64,000 nt of DNA from JADGOV01 sp963814355 (GTDB taxonomy: Bacteria > Actinomycetota > Actinomycetes > JADGOV01): NCBI GenBank assembly GCA_963814355.1, contig CAWFCZ010000023.1:106530-170529 (forward strand), in the 5' to 3' direction. Made by a program: the position numbers and the translations under genes. Below the pieces are notes generated by a model. The model did no database searches. It was not told the origin of the DNA and saw nothing but the letters and a program-made list of their open reading frames with translations. The stretch's first letter is position 1; every line of letters begins with the position of its first letter. Shown here piece after piece: positions 36,653-45,628 of this stretch.

Positions 36653-38842
36653 ATGGCCGTTTCGGACCTGTCGCGCCGGAACTCGGAGCCCCCGGCCGGG
36701 GGTGGTCGGCGGCGCAATCCTCTGCAGGTTGCGATCTGGACGGTCATCTCGATCGTGGCAGCGGTCTCCTGGGGCGTCGTGGCGCTGGTCCGCGGGGAAC
36801 GCATCTCGGCGATCTGGCTGGTCGCGGCCGCGCTGGGTTCCTACGCGATCGGATACCGGTTCTACGCCCGCTTCATCGAGGCCCGGGTGCTGCGGGTTGA
36901 CAACACCAGGGCGACCCCGGCGGAACGTCTCGACAACGGCGTCGACTTCGCCCCGACCGACCGGCGCGTGCTCTTCGGCCACCACTTCGCCGCCATCGCC
37001 GGCGCCGGGCCGCTCGTCGGACCCGTGCTTGCCGCTCAGATGGGTTACCTGCCGGGGACCATCTGGATCATCGCCGGTGTGATCTTCGCCGGTGCAGTGC
37101 AGGACATGGTCACGCTGTTCTTCTCCATGCGTCGAGACGGCAAGAGCCTGGGCCAGATGGCCCGGGACGAGGTCGGCGTCATCGGCGGGGTGGCTGCGCT
37201 CATCGGCGTCTTCAGCATCATGATCATCATCCTGGCGGTGCTGGCCCTCGTCGTCGTCAACGCGCTCGCCGGCTCGGCGTGGGGCACCTTCTCCATCGCC
37301 ATGACCATCCCGATCGCGCTGTTCATGGGCTTCTACCTGCACACAATGCGGCCGGGCCGGGTCATCGAGACCACCGTGATCGGAGTCGGCCTGCTGCTCG
37401 CGGCGATCATCGGCGGCGGGTACATCGAGGGCTCTCGACTGAACGACGCGTTCACCCTCAGCCCGAAGACGCTGGTGTTCTGCCTGGTGATCTATGGATT
37501 CGTGGCGTCCATCCTGCCGGTGTGGATGTTGCTGGCACCACGGGATTACCTCTCGACGTTCATGAAGGTCGGCGTCATCGGATTGCTCGCGGTTGCCGTT
37601 GTGATCACGGCGCCAGTGCTCCGCGCCGACGCGGTCTCGGACTTCGCGGTGAAGGGCAACGGTCCGGTCTTCGCCGGTTCGCTCTTCCCCTTCGTGTTCA
37701 TCACCATCGCCTGCGGCGCACTCTCCGGCTTCCACGCCCTCATCGCCTCCGGGACGACGCCGAAGATGATCCAGAAGGAAGGCCAGGTACGGCTCATCGG
37801 CTACGGCGGGATGCTCACCGAATCCTTCGTCGCCATCATGGCTTTGATCGCAGCCTCCGCGATCGACCCGGGCCTGTACTTCGCGATCAACTCCCCCGCC
37901 GGGCTGCTCGGCAAGACCGCCGCGACGGCTTCCGCGGCGGTGGCCAACCTCGGCTTCACCATCACCCCGGAGCAGCTGACAGCGGCGGCGGCGGCGGTCC
38001 ATGAGCCCACGCTCGTCGCCCGGACCGGTGGCGCCCCGACCCTGGCGGTCGGCATGTCGCAGATCTTCTCCGAGATCTTCGGCGGCGGCGGACTGCGGGC
38101 CTTCTGGTACCACTTCGCCATCATGTTCGAGGCGCTCTTCATCCTCACCACGGTCGACGCAGGTACCCGGGTGGGACGGTTCATGTTGCAGGACACCATC
38201 GGGAACTTCTACCGCCCGATGCGGAACGTGAGTTGGAAGCCGGGGCTGTGGGCCACCAGCGCCATGGTCGTGGGCGCCTGGGGGTACTTCCTGTACACGG
38301 GCGTCACGAATCCACTCGGTGGGATCAACCAGCTGTTCCCGCTGTTCGGGATCGCCAACCAGCTGCTCGCCGCTATCGCGCTCGCCGTGGCCACCACCCT
38401 GCTGATCAAGCACGGCAGAGTGCGCTACGCGTGGGTGACCGGTATTCCGCTCGCTTGGGATGTCGTGGTGACGCTGACCGCGAGCTGGCAGAAGGTCTTC
38501 TCCGGCGCGCCGAACCTCGGCTTTTTCGCCCAGCGGGCGCGGTACCAGGACGCCCTGGACGCCGGAAAGGTGCTGGCGCCGGCGAAGAGTCTGGACGGCA
38601 TGCACGCTGTGGTCACGAACTCCACCGTCGACGGAGTCCTGGCCGCGTTCTTCGCCATTCTGGTGGTGATGGTGATCGCCAGCGCCGCGGTGGTGTGCGT
38701 CCGGGCGCTACGCTCGCCAACGCCGCTGCCCACCACGGAGGCGCCGTACACCGAGTCGCTGATTCTCGCGCCGAATGGACTGTTCAGCGACGCGACCGAG
38801 GATCGACGGGAACTGGCTGGTACCGGAAGGGGCCCGCAGTGA
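36653..38842 (+). CDS. cstA: carbon starvation protein CstA, pyruvate or peptide transporter
   Basis: This 729-residue inner-membrane protein has about 16 helices. CstA signatures include GHHFAAIAGAGPLVGPVLAAQ, FAGAVQDMVTLFFSMRRDGK, ACGALSGFHALIASGTTPK and MFEALFILTTVDAGTRVGRF. AGGAGG lies 6 bases before ATG 36653. In E. coli the family takes up pyruvate and perhaps peptides on carbon exhaustion. The partner ybdD-type gene overlaps its stop (GTGA), as in other bacteria. Reading is clean over 2.2 kb. Confidence 0.96.
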   Translation: MAVSDLSRRNSEPPAGGGRRRNPLQVAIWTVISIVAAVSWGVVALVRGERISAIWLVAAALGSYAIGYRFYARFIEARVLRVDNTRATPAERLDNGVDFAPTDRRVLFGHHFAAIAGAGPLVGPVLAAQMGYLPGTIWIIAGVIFAGAVQDMVTLFFSMRRDGKSLGQMARDEVGVIGGVAALIGVFSIMIIILAVLALVVVNALAGSAWGTFSIAMTIPIALFMGFYLHTMRPGRVIETTVIGVGLLLAAIIGGGYIEGSRLNDAFTLSPKTLVFCLVIYGFVASILPVWMLLAPRDYLSTFMKVGVIGLLAVAVVITAPVLRADAVSDFAVKGNGPVFAGSLFPFVFITIACGALSGFHALIASGTTPKMIQKEGQVRLIGYGGMLTESFVAIMALIAASAIDPGLYFAINSPAGLLGKTAATASAAVANLGFTITPEQLTAAAAAVHEPTLVARTGGAPTLAVGMSQIFSEIFGGGGLRAFWYHFAIMFEALFILTTVDAGTRVGRFMLQDTIGNFYRPMRNVSWKPGLWATSAMVVGAWGYFLYTGVTNPLGGINQLFPLFGIANQLLAAIALAVATTLLIKHGRVRYAWVTGIPLAWDVVVTLTASWQKVFSGAPNLGFFAQRARYQDALDAGKVLAPAKSLDGMHAVVTNSTVDGVLAAFFAILVVMVIASAAVVCVRALRSPTPLPTTEAPYTESLILAPNGLFSDATEDRRELAGTGRGPQ

Positions 38843-39042
38843 ACGCGATTCCATTGAGCGTTCGACGAGCGGGCCAGGGCATCCGCTGGTACCTGCGGGA
38901 GGTGTCCGGCGAAGCCGACTACGACAAGTACGTCGCGCATCAGCGACGGCACCAACCCGACGCTTCGATCCTGTCCCGCCGTGACTTTGAACGGCGGAAG
39001 ATTCAGGACCGTGAACGGAACCCGGGAGTCCGCTGCTGCTGA
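38839..39042 (+). CDS. ybdD: YbdD/YjiX family small protein, CstA partner
   Basis: This 67-residue protein starts at GTG 38839 inside the cstA stop. RAGQGIRWYLREVSGEADYD, KYVAHQRRHQPDA and SRRDFERRKIQDRERNPGVR match DUF466. Such proteins are required with CstA/BtsT for transport in E. coli relatives. RCC at the C terminus is typical of the family. Confidence 0.92.
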   Translation: MNAIPLSVRRAGQGIRWYLREVSGEADYDKYVAHQRRHQPDASILSRRDFERRKIQDRERNPGVRCC

Positions 39043-39131
39043 GCCCCTATGCCCTACCCCGACCCGGGACGAGGGCCGCCGATACGTTCGCGACGCGGTA
39101 CCACTCGGCGGATCGAACCTGATTCAATGTC

Positions 39132-39950
39132 TCAGACGACGTCACGTCGTTGGACGGCCACGAGCCCGGCGGCGGCCGGGACCAGCGCCCAGGCGGCGAC
39201 CGCCACCAGGGCAGCCCAGAGGCTGACGTCGGTGCTGACCCCGGAGATCACGGAGAAGAGCTTCGGGGATCCAAGACCCGGCGTCGTTGGCCACTTGTAC
39301 GGCGAGAGGGGGAATCACGAACACCACCAGCACGGCTGTTGTGACCGCGCCGCCGATGTTGCGTGGAGGGGTGCCCGGCGATCAGGTCAGGCATGATCTC
39401 GCTAAGCCACAGCAGCGCGAACAGCGAGGCGACGCCCGTCAGGAACCAGGCGGCGACCGGCGTCGGTCGGCCAGCGAATCGGTCCTTCACCGACATCGCT
39501 GTCAAAGAGCCGAGCCCGCCGATGAGGGCAAACAACGACAGCCCGAGGACGGCGACCCAGACCAGGAACAGCGGCCCGAAGTGAATGGAGAAGGCGTAGA
39601 TCGCGTCGTTGTAGACGGTGAACGCCAACACGCCGAATAAGGCGAGGTGGGCCCGTAGCGAGCCACGTCGGGCACGCGTGGCCAGGATGATGAGCAGGGC
39701 GCGACAAGCACTAGGTTGACGATGTCCTGCGCCGCGGCCGAATCGGCGTGGGCGGGGGTTTCCCCGCCATAGATCTGGCGGGACCAGGCTAGACCGACGA
39801 CGTTGCCCGGCGCGGCGAGCAGTGCCGTGGCTGCCGTCAGCCGAAACCACGGCCCGACAGCCGCGCCGCACCCTCGTCAACCGGGCTGCTCCCCTGTGGA
39901 ACGGGGACAGCCGCGTTTGAAGCGGTGTCTGGCAGAGCGAGCCTGTTCAT
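39132..39950 (-). pseudogene. polytopic membrane protein with several frameshifts
   Basis: A protein of about 270 residues can be rebuilt from ATG 39950 (MNRLALPDTASNAAVPVPQG) to the TGA at 39132. It includes hydrophobic segments such as LFGVLAFTVYNDAIYAFSIH, FGPLFLVWVAVLGLSLFALI and AWFLTGVASLFALLWLSEIM, then NIGGAVTTAVLVVFVIPP and VSLWAALVAVAAWALVPAAA. The frame shifts near 39840, 39708, 39350 and 39260. At least two of these fall at C runs where one base seems missing. The family is unknown, resembling uncharacterised actinobacterial proteins. It is either decayed or badly base-called. Confidence 0.65.
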
Positions 39951-40099
39951 GTCCGTCCTCCGATGTGCGTATCGGGGTTGGTGCGGGTTTCAGTACGGCA
40001 GTGGTGTCCAGAAGCCGGCGGAGGTCGGCGGCGAAGACGAGGAGGGACGACAGAGTGGGCGGGGCGAGGGCGAAGCCGCCACCGTGAGCGAAAGTGGCG

Positions 40100-40660
40100 T
40101 CAGGTGCGCGCATCGCCGGACGGCTCCCCGTCGGCGGGCCCGGACAGCTCTTGGGCGATCGCGCCGGCCCAGGAATCGATGTCGTCCCAGTCCCGGAAGT
40201 CCCCTTCCGGGAGCAGGGCTCGGACGGCGGGCAGCCGCCGGGCCGTCCGCTCCGGCAACGTCAGACCGTCCGGGTCGAGGGCGCCGAAGAACACCCGGTG
40301 CCCGCGCGCCCCGATCGCCTCCGCCCATTCACCGAGGTCCTTGGGCAGGGCGGCCTCGCGGGGGTCGGAACCGTCCGCGTCGGAGGTCACGGTGCCCAGC
40401 GGTCCGCTGCTGAACAGCCACACCGGCCGGTCGGCCAGCAGCGCCTGATGGTTTCGGGTGAACTCAACGGCGGCCTTGAGCCAGTGCCCGTAGTAGGCGG
40501 CGGCCCCGATCACGAACGCGTCGTACCCGGCCAGCTCTCCGGCGTCCTCGGTCGGGCGAGCGGCGGCGGGCGCACCGCCGGCGGTGAGGGTCACCGCGAT
40601 CCGTTCGGCGATCTGCCGCGTCGCGCCGTGCTTGCTCGCGTAGATGACGAGGACGGTCAT
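40100..40660 (-). CDS. flavodoxin-domain protein
   Basis: This 186-residue protein starts at ATG 40660. The FMN-binding loop is VLVIYASKHGATRQIAERIA, followed by YDAFVIGAAAYYGHWLKAAV and RPVWLFSSGPLGT. This layout is that of menaquinone-dependent protoporphyrinogen oxidase-like (HemG-type) flavodoxins, often of unknown partner. It may act in electron transfer or redox defence. Weakly predicted coding of about 45 residues between this gene and 39950 is not convincing. Confidence 0.88.
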   Translation of the reverse strand: MTVLVIYASKHGATRQIAERIAVTLTAGGAPAAARPTEDAGELAGYDAFVIGAAAYYGHWLKAAVEFTRNHQALLADRPVWLFSSGPLGTVTSDADGSDPREAALPKDLGEWAEAIGARGHRVFFGALDPDGLTLPERTARRLPAVRALLPEGDFRDWDDIDSWAGAIAQELSGPADGEPSGDART

Positions 40661-40757
40661 GGGTGCATCCTTTCTGGCTGTTCCCAACGGGGCGGGTTGC
40701 GCTGCGCGCGTGCTCGACGGCGCGGGACATCGGACGCCGGCAGGCAGTCGGTGGGCA

Positions 40758-41780
40758 TCACGAACTCGGCGAGGTCTGCGGCAGCACGGTGTCGGTCATC
40801 AGGTCGGAGAATCGTTGGGGCTGTTCGAACAGGGTCCGGTGGCAGGCGGTGTCGAAGGTGATCAGCTGCCTCGTCGTCGCCTGCAGCAGGTCGAACCATT
40901 CCCGGGCGGGCTGGGCCCGGCCGCGGGTCTCATAACGCCCCTGGACCAGGTAGACGGGCACCTTCAGCTGCCGAACCTGGGTCCGGAAGTTGATGGTCTG
41001 CAGCTGCGGATACAACACGGTGAACACGTCCAGCGCCGCGCCGAGGTTGTGCAGCTGCTGCAGCAAGCTGTACTCCCGGACGAACAGGTTCGTCGAGAAG
41101 CCGGCCGCGCTCCCTGCGTTGACAGTGTCGTCGTAGGGATACACCTTCTGTTCGTTGCTCAGGACCGCCTCATACTCCAGCGGGTTCGTGCAGGGCGGGG
41201 GGCCGTTCCCGGTGAGCGTGCCGACGAGCTTGGCGTGGCCCGTGCGGCGCGACCAGAGCCCGGCGGTTCCCCGGCCGCGCCGACCCCGGCCGCCAGAAAG
41301 GCAGCGGGCGACACCCGCCCCCCATGCCGCGCCGAGCAGCATCGGCACCAAAGCCAGCATCCCGTGCAGGCCGCGACCGGAGAAGAACGCCAGGAACCCG
41401 TACGTGCTGCCGAGGTGGATACCGCCCACCAACGGGCCGGCCGGAGATATCCGCACCAACTGGAAGACGGCCGCAAACGTGACCGGCGCCGCCAGCATCG
41501 CCCACCGGCTGCGCAAGGCCACCCCCGCCGTGACACCCACAGTGAGGCTGAGACCGATCGCCGCCACCACCTGGAAGGTGGTCACCGGTCCACGTGGTGT
41601 CCACCAGCCGGCAGCCAGACCATAGAAGGCCGCGGCCGCCAGAACGATCGCTATGCCGACCCACCACGGGCGCCGACGCGCACCGAGAACCTGTCCCAGC
41701 CAGCGAACTCCGCGGATGTCGGACGCGACCGGCTCGGTAGCGACGTCCGGTACAGAAGCCTTGTCATGCAACAACGTCAT
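40758..41780 (-). CDS. membrane-anchored alpha/beta hydrolase lacking its catalytic core
   Basis: The first 165 residues form four or five membrane segments (WWVGIAIVLAAAAFYGLAAG, VVAAIGLSLTVGVTAGVAL, SRWAMLAAPVTFAAVFQLVR, LHGMLALVPMLLGAAWGAG). The last 150 residues match the end of a proline-iminopeptidase-like hydrolase (FVREYSLLQQLHNLGAALD, VPVYLVQGRYETRGRAQPA, CHRTLFEQPQRF with the catalytic His). The middle, which in relatives carries the oxyanion strand and the GQSWG nucleophile, is absent: GRRGRGTAGLWSRR runs into HAKLVGTLTGNGPPPC. About 170 residues seem deleted in frame. It is unlikely to be catalytic. Confidence 0.7.
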   Translation of the reverse strand: MTLLHDKASVPDVATEPVASDIRGVRWLGQVLGARRRPWWVGIAIVLAAAAFYGLAAGWWTPRGPVTTFQVVAAIGLSLTVGVTAGVALRSRWAMLAAPVTFAAVFQLVRISPAGPLVGGIHLGSTYGFLAFFSGRGLHGMLALVPMLLGAAWGAGVARCLSGGRGRRGRGTAGLWSRRTGHAKLVGTLTGNGPPPCTNPLEYEAVLSNEQKVYPYDDTVNAGSAAGFSTNLFVREYSLLQQLHNLGAALDVFTVLYPQLQTINFRTQVRQLKVPVYLVQGRYETRGRAQPAREWFDLLQATTRQLITFDTACHRTLFEQPQRFSDLMTDTVLPQTSPSS

Positions 41781-42049
41781 GGTCTAATGCCCTGCCTTCG
41801 GCCCAATCAGATCACGGCCGGCGTGGAGCTTTCGCCGGGGCGACGGGAGACAGAAGTCTGACGCGCAGGAAAACCTCGGTACCCGAACTCTACGCCGCAC
41901 CCCCGGCACGGCAACGCAGCAGGCACCGCTGGGCTCGCGTCATTGCGCCTCGTCGACGGCGCCTTCTCGGGTTCACTAAGGTAAGTGCGCGCCGCGACGT
42001 TCTAGCGGAGATCAGCCAAACGAGCCGGGCCCAGCCGCGCTACGGCCAT

Positions 42050-42299
42050 CAATGAATCGTGGTCCGAGCGCGGCCTGCCCTACGCGGCCGTGCTGCAGGA
42101 GTACCGGATCGTCGGCCGCTATGCACGGGAGCTCCTCGTGGCGGCCGCGGACAGCAGCGTGCGTGACCCCTTGCTGCGGGCAACCGCGGACATCTGGGCC
42201 GTGACCGACGACCTGACGGCGCCGGTGACCGAGGGCTACCGCAGCACGCTCACCACGAAGCCGGCGGTAGTGGGGCAGCTTGAGCGCCGCTGCGCCTAG
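42050..42299 (+). pseudogene. fragment of a PucR/CdaR-type regulator
   Basis: The frame gives INESWSERGLPYAAVLQEYR, RYARELLVAAADSSVRDPLL, RATADIWAVTDDLTAPVTEG and YRSTL, as in the N-terminal helical domain of PucR-family regulators. It then stops. The start, the rest of the sensor and the C-terminal helix-turn-helix are missing. The neighbouring 41781-42049 shows no gene. Confidence 0.5.
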
Positions 42300-42465
42300 C
42301 TCAGGTCGGCTAGCGCTCGGTGTCCTCGGCCGCTCCTCTCTCGTGCGGCTCGGTCGGCAATATCCGGAACCGCCACAGCGGCGGGCGCGGAGACTCTAAC
42401 CCGGTCCCCGCCTGCCACCGATGGACCGTCGCAATGCGATCACGCGACGTCGATGGACGGCCGTG

Positions 42466-43317
42466 TCACCCACCTCTCGTCATTTGGCTGACGTGGCTCT
42501 TCACGAAGGTGACCAGCGCCGGGTTGACCGTCTCCGCGGAGTCGGCGTGCGGGTAGTGGCCGGCGCCGTCGACCATGAGGACTTCGCCGTTCACCCGGTC
42601 GGCGATGTGGCGGGCCTCGGCGGCCGGGTCGGGGAAGTCAGGGTCCCGCGTACCCATGATGACGAGAGTCGGGACGGTGACATGGCCCAGTCGTGCCTCG
42701 GCGGGCGTGTGGCTGGTGCGGGTGGTGGCAGTGAAGGCTTTGGCGTGGCCCGGGCGACGCAGGCTGGCGGAGATTTCGTCTAGGTGCGCCTGGTAGTCCT
42801 CCGGTCGTTGTCCGGGGGACAGTTTGGGTAGGTAGGCGAGCCAGACCCGCCTGGCCCAGGGTCCGCTCATCGCCACCCGAAAAACCCAGCCCAGTACGGG
42901 ATTCATCGGTACGTTCCGCACGAACGGGCCGATCAGAACGAGGCCGTTGACCGCGTCTGGCTGTTCGGCGGCGGCCCAGACCGCCGCGCCGGCGCTCATC
43001 GAATTTCCGACGAGGACTGCCGGGCCACCGATCTCCTCCACGAGTGAGAGCGCATCCTGCCCTGCCGCTACGTCGTCGTATTCGGTGAACGTCGCGTCGC
43101 TGTCACCGTGACCCCGCAGGTCCATGGTCGCAACCCGGAAGCCTGCCGCCACCAGGGCCGGGCGGGTGTGCCGGTAGGAGCTGCGCAGCTCACCCATCCC
43201 CGGCAGGCACACAACCGTCGGGCCATCGCCCGTCAGGTCGTATGCCACGCGACCGTCCCCTCGGTCGAGGAACGCCGTTGTCGTCATGGTCTGACTGTCC
43301 GTTGCTCGCTGGTCCAT
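42466..43317 (-). CDS. alpha/beta hydrolase
   Basis: This 283-residue protein starts at ATG 43317 (AAGGGA 7 bases upstream). Fold landmarks are VVCLPGMGELRSSYRHT (oxyanion), MDLRGHGDSD, the nucleophile elbow VLVGNSMSAGAAVW (GNSMS), the acid region IMGTRDPDFPDPA and the histidine in DGAGHYPHAD. The triad is complete. The substrate is unknown. The upstream DUF2568 gene overlaps its start by 34 bases, suggesting an operon of at least two genes. Confidence 0.9.
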   Translation of the reverse strand: MDQRATDSQTMTTTAFLDRGDGRVAYDLTGDGPTVVCLPGMGELRSSYRHTRPALVAAGFRVATMDLRGHGDSDATFTEYDDVAAGQDALSLVEEIGGPAVLVGNSMSAGAAVWAAAEQPDAVNGLVLIGPFVRNVPMNPVLGWVFRVAMSGPWARRVWLAYLPKLSPGQRPEDYQAHLDEISASLRRPGHAKAFTATTRTSHTPAEARLGHVTVPTLVIMGTRDPDFPDPAAEARHIADRVNGEVLMVDGAGHYPHADSAETVNPALVTFVKSHVSQMTRGG

Positions 43318-43709
43318 GATCGATCCCTTCTGTCGTTGGTGTCTGGCGGCGCGTTCTGGGACCGGGCTAGCAGCCGATGCCCAGTGAGATAGACGAGGGC
43401 GTGGTAACCGACCGAGGTCATGGCTAGTGCCCAGCCGAGGGTCGCCTGTCCGATCGTGATGAGTCCGAGGGCCGCCAGCGCAGAGATGGCCAGTTCCTCG
43501 ACAAGGCGAAGGGGCTCGGCGAGCCGGCGCATCCAGCGAAAGTCGATGGCGCCCCAGACGCCGAAGCCCACCAGAGGTGCCCCAACAGCCAGCAGGACCT
43601 TGGTACTCGCGTTGCCGCCGGTCTCGTATCCCCAGAAGGCCAGACCGGCAACGACGCCGATCTCCATGAGAACCCGCAGGCCGAGCAGGAGCCGATCCGC
43701 TCGGGTCAT
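43284..43709 (-). CDS. DUF2568 (YrdB-like) membrane protein
   Basis: This 141-residue protein has four hydrophobic segments (VLMEIGVVAGLAFWGYET, VLLAVGAPLVGFGVWGAIDF, LAISALAALGLITIGQATLG, ALAMTSVGYHALVYLTGH) and a hydrophilic tail. The motif GVWGAIDFRWMRRLAEPLRL matches DUF2568, of unknown function. It overlaps the hydrolase gene downstream. Confidence 0.85.
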   Translation of the reverse strand: MTRADRLLLGLRVLMEIGVVAGLAFWGYETGGNASTKVLLAVGAPLVGFGVWGAIDFRWMRRLAEPLRLVEELAISALAALGLITIGQATLGWALAMTSVGYHALVYLTGHRLLARSQNAPPDTNDRRDRSWTSEQRTVRP

Positions 43710-43770
43710 CGCCTACTCCCTTCGTCACGGCCGGGCCGGTCGACGTTCGGCTGTCTGGGGTGCCGTGCGG

Positions 43771-44361
43771 TCACATGTCGCCGGCCTCCGGCCGCGACCG
43801 GGTCCCGGCGTAGCCGTACGCCAGCAGAGCGATGCCCGGTAACACCCCGGCCAGGAGCGCCACGACTGCCCGCGAGCCGCCCATGGCGTAGGCGATGAAG
43901 CCCGCCGTGGCGACGGCAGTGATCACGGCGCCCAGGGAGGTGAAGTCCGCTCGGTGCCACAGGCCTGCGAGCCCGAAGAAGTGGACGCCGACGACCAGGC
44001 TGATCCAGGCGATCGTGAGCGCCGGCACGTTCAGCGGGCCGCCGATGACCTCGGCTCCGGCCAGGCCGACGACGACCTCGGCTGCGACAACGACCCAGTA
44101 GCCGCGGCCGAAGCTCGAGCGGGCGTCGGCTGCGCTGGATGGCTCACGCCGGAGCCGGGTAGCGCGGACGACGATCCAGGCCAGGGCCGCTACGGCGAGT
44201 ACGCGCAGCATCGTTGTGCCTGGGTCGCGCACGGCCCCGGCGTTCATGACAACGAAGACGGCGCCGCCGACGCTGCCGACGACTGACCCGACGACCCGGC
44301 GCGTGACCCGCACCTCGGTGCCCGCCTGCCAGCGTTCAAGCTGTTGCTGCTGCATCGTCAT
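43771..44361 (-). CDS. hypothetical polytopic membrane protein
   Basis: This 196-residue protein has six predicted helices, including VVGSVVGSVGGAVFVVMNAG, VLAVAALAWIVVRATRL, YWVVVAAEVVVGLAGAEVIG, IAWISLVVGVHFFGLAGLWH and VVALLAGVLPGIALLAYGYA. The HFFGLAGLWHRADFTSLG segment recurs in uncharacterised actinobacterial proteins. No function is assigned. It lies 61 bases from the DUF2568 gene, on the same strand. Confidence 0.75.
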   Translation of the reverse strand: MTMQQQQLERWQAGTEVRVTRRVVGSVVGSVGGAVFVVMNAGAVRDPGTTMLRVLAVAALAWIVVRATRLRREPSSAADARSSFGRGYWVVVAAEVVVGLAGAEVIGGPLNVPALTIAWISLVVGVHFFGLAGLWHRADFTSLGAVITAVATAGFIAYAMGGSRAVVALLAGVLPGIALLAYGYAGTRSRPEAGDM

Positions 44362-44523
44362 CTCACGCTCGCTTCAGGTGATCCCTGCTTGGACGGTGGT
44401 GTCGACGCGACTCCTGCGCCTGGGGTGGTGCGTTGCGCTTGGCTAGCCCGAGCCGGCGGCTCTGTGGCGGTAGGCGAGGGCGACGCAACCGCCAGCAGAA
44501 CCCGATGCCACGGAAGCAGACGG

Positions 44524-44856
44524 TCATCCCAGCTCGCCGCCCGCGGCAGTCGGGTCCGGGTGCCCGGAAGGGGCCCCGCGGCGGTCAGGGATGCGGCCGA
44601 CGCTCCAGGCCAACCAGCAGCAGCCGACGGCCATCAGGATCCCCTGGCTGATCCGAACGGCCTTGGAGCCGGTGAATTGCGGAAGGTAGAGCGCGAGCCC
44701 GACCACGAGAGGTATTCCGCTCCAGCGGCTCACTGAGTCGAAGCGGGACCAGATCGCCGAGGCAGCGACGGCGGATACCCGCGAGTCGCGGCGGCGGGCT
44801 CCGGATGACCTCGCGGTGGAGTCGTGGTCCAGCATCATGGTGGAGCGACTGGTCAT
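44524..44856 (-). CDS. small hypothetical membrane protein
   Basis: This 110-residue protein is chosen to start at ATG 44856 because GAGGGTG lies 6-7 bases upstream. A hydrophilic N terminus is followed by two helices (RWSGIPLVVGLALYLPQFTG and ISQGILMAVGCCWLAWSVGR). Family unrecognised. A complete promoter and dyad operator (44995-45049) lie about 140 bases upstream, so it seems to be the first gene of a regulated transcript. The frame is open upstream into the methyltransferase remnant, but that fusion looks accidental. Confidence 0.6.
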   Translation of the reverse strand: MTSRSTMMLDHDSTARSSGARRRDSRVSAVAASAIWSRFDSVSRWSGIPLVVGLALYLPQFTGSKAVRISQGILMAVGCCWLAWSVGRIPDRRGAPSGHPDPTAAGGELG

Positions 44857-44994
44857 GCTGATCACCCTCACGTTGCAGGAGACGATGGCGAGCCGCCTGC
44901 CCGCGCGGGCGGGCTTCGCCTTCCCGAGGGCCGGACCCGAGCCGACCCTGACCAGGCCGGCTCGCTTATCCCTGGCCTGGCGTCCGTTCTCCGG

Positions 44995-45049
44995 GCGATA
45001 CGCTCCGTATCGCATCGCTCTAGTGTATCTCTGGTTTCCCCTCCCGCAA
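44995..45049 (-). promoter_or_regulatory. sigma70-type promoter with a 19-bp dyad operator
   Basis: On the minus strand TTGCGG (45044-45049) is spaced 16 bases from TACACT (45022-45027), a good housekeeping promoter. Just past the predicted start point lies GCGATACG CTC CGTATCGC (44995-45013), perfect 8-base arms around CTC, typical of a TetR-type operator. It would drive the gene at 44524-44856. Confidence 0.65.
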
Positions 45050-45053
45050 AACT

Positions 45054-45454
45054 GGCCGCACCGGGCCAAGGTTGCGGCATCGCTGCCCTCAATGCTCTGG
45101 TAGACCGCCGCCACCAGGTCGAAAAGCCCCTGGATCAGCGCCGGGCTGGACTCGTCGGCCAGCGCGAACGCGTGCTGCGGGGGGAGCCGGAACGTGCCTT
45201 CGTCCAGGTCGTAACTGACGTAGCCGCCGACCGCCTCGTTGCGCAGCCACTCGTGCACCAAGCGCGGATTGGTGCCGGTACAGTCCGCGACCTGCTCGGC
45301 GGTGACCGGCTCGCCATCGGCCATCGCCCGATAGAGGCCGAGTCGGTCACCCAGGTGTGCCAGCACCACGCTCACCGCCGCGCCGGCGTCGGTGACGGCC
45401 GGTCCGAGAAACGCCTCCAGCGCGCGCCTCGTCGATTGCGGGTGTCGTGGTCAT
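45054..45454 (-). pseudogene. N-terminal part of a SAM-dependent methyltransferase
   Basis: From ATG 45454 (MTTTPAIDEA) the frame shifts once near 45425 and continues AVSVVLAHLGDRLGLYRAMA, VTAEQVADCTGTNPRLVHEW and GGYVSYDLDEGTFRLPPQHA. This is the winged-helix N-terminal domain of a class I methyltransferase. It ends near FDLVAAVYQSIEG, before the SAM-binding domain, at a junction with unrelated sequence containing the promoter at 44995-45049. Not functional. Confidence 0.7.
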
Positions 45455-45628
45455 GCGGTCCTCCTCCGCTGGCGACGTGGCGTCTTCCTTGGTTGAGATG
45501 ATCGGTGGTCGCCATCGTCCGAACATTGGGCAAAACCACCAAGCGGCGGCGCATCCGTTGTGCCGCCCGCTGACCGCGACAACCGCGTCCGGACTTCCTG
45601 TGGCGCGGCCGACCCGCGGACGGTCCGA

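Noticed and set aside
35993..38605. An 870-codon minus-strand frame opposite cstA
   Set aside because: It is a low-complexity His/Asp/Arg-rich shadow of a clear membrane protein gene with a good ribosome site.
39951..40099. Possible small gene on the minus strand between the flavodoxin and membrane protein genes
   Set aside because: The frame overlaps the flavodoxin end, has no ribosome site and no recognisable similarity.
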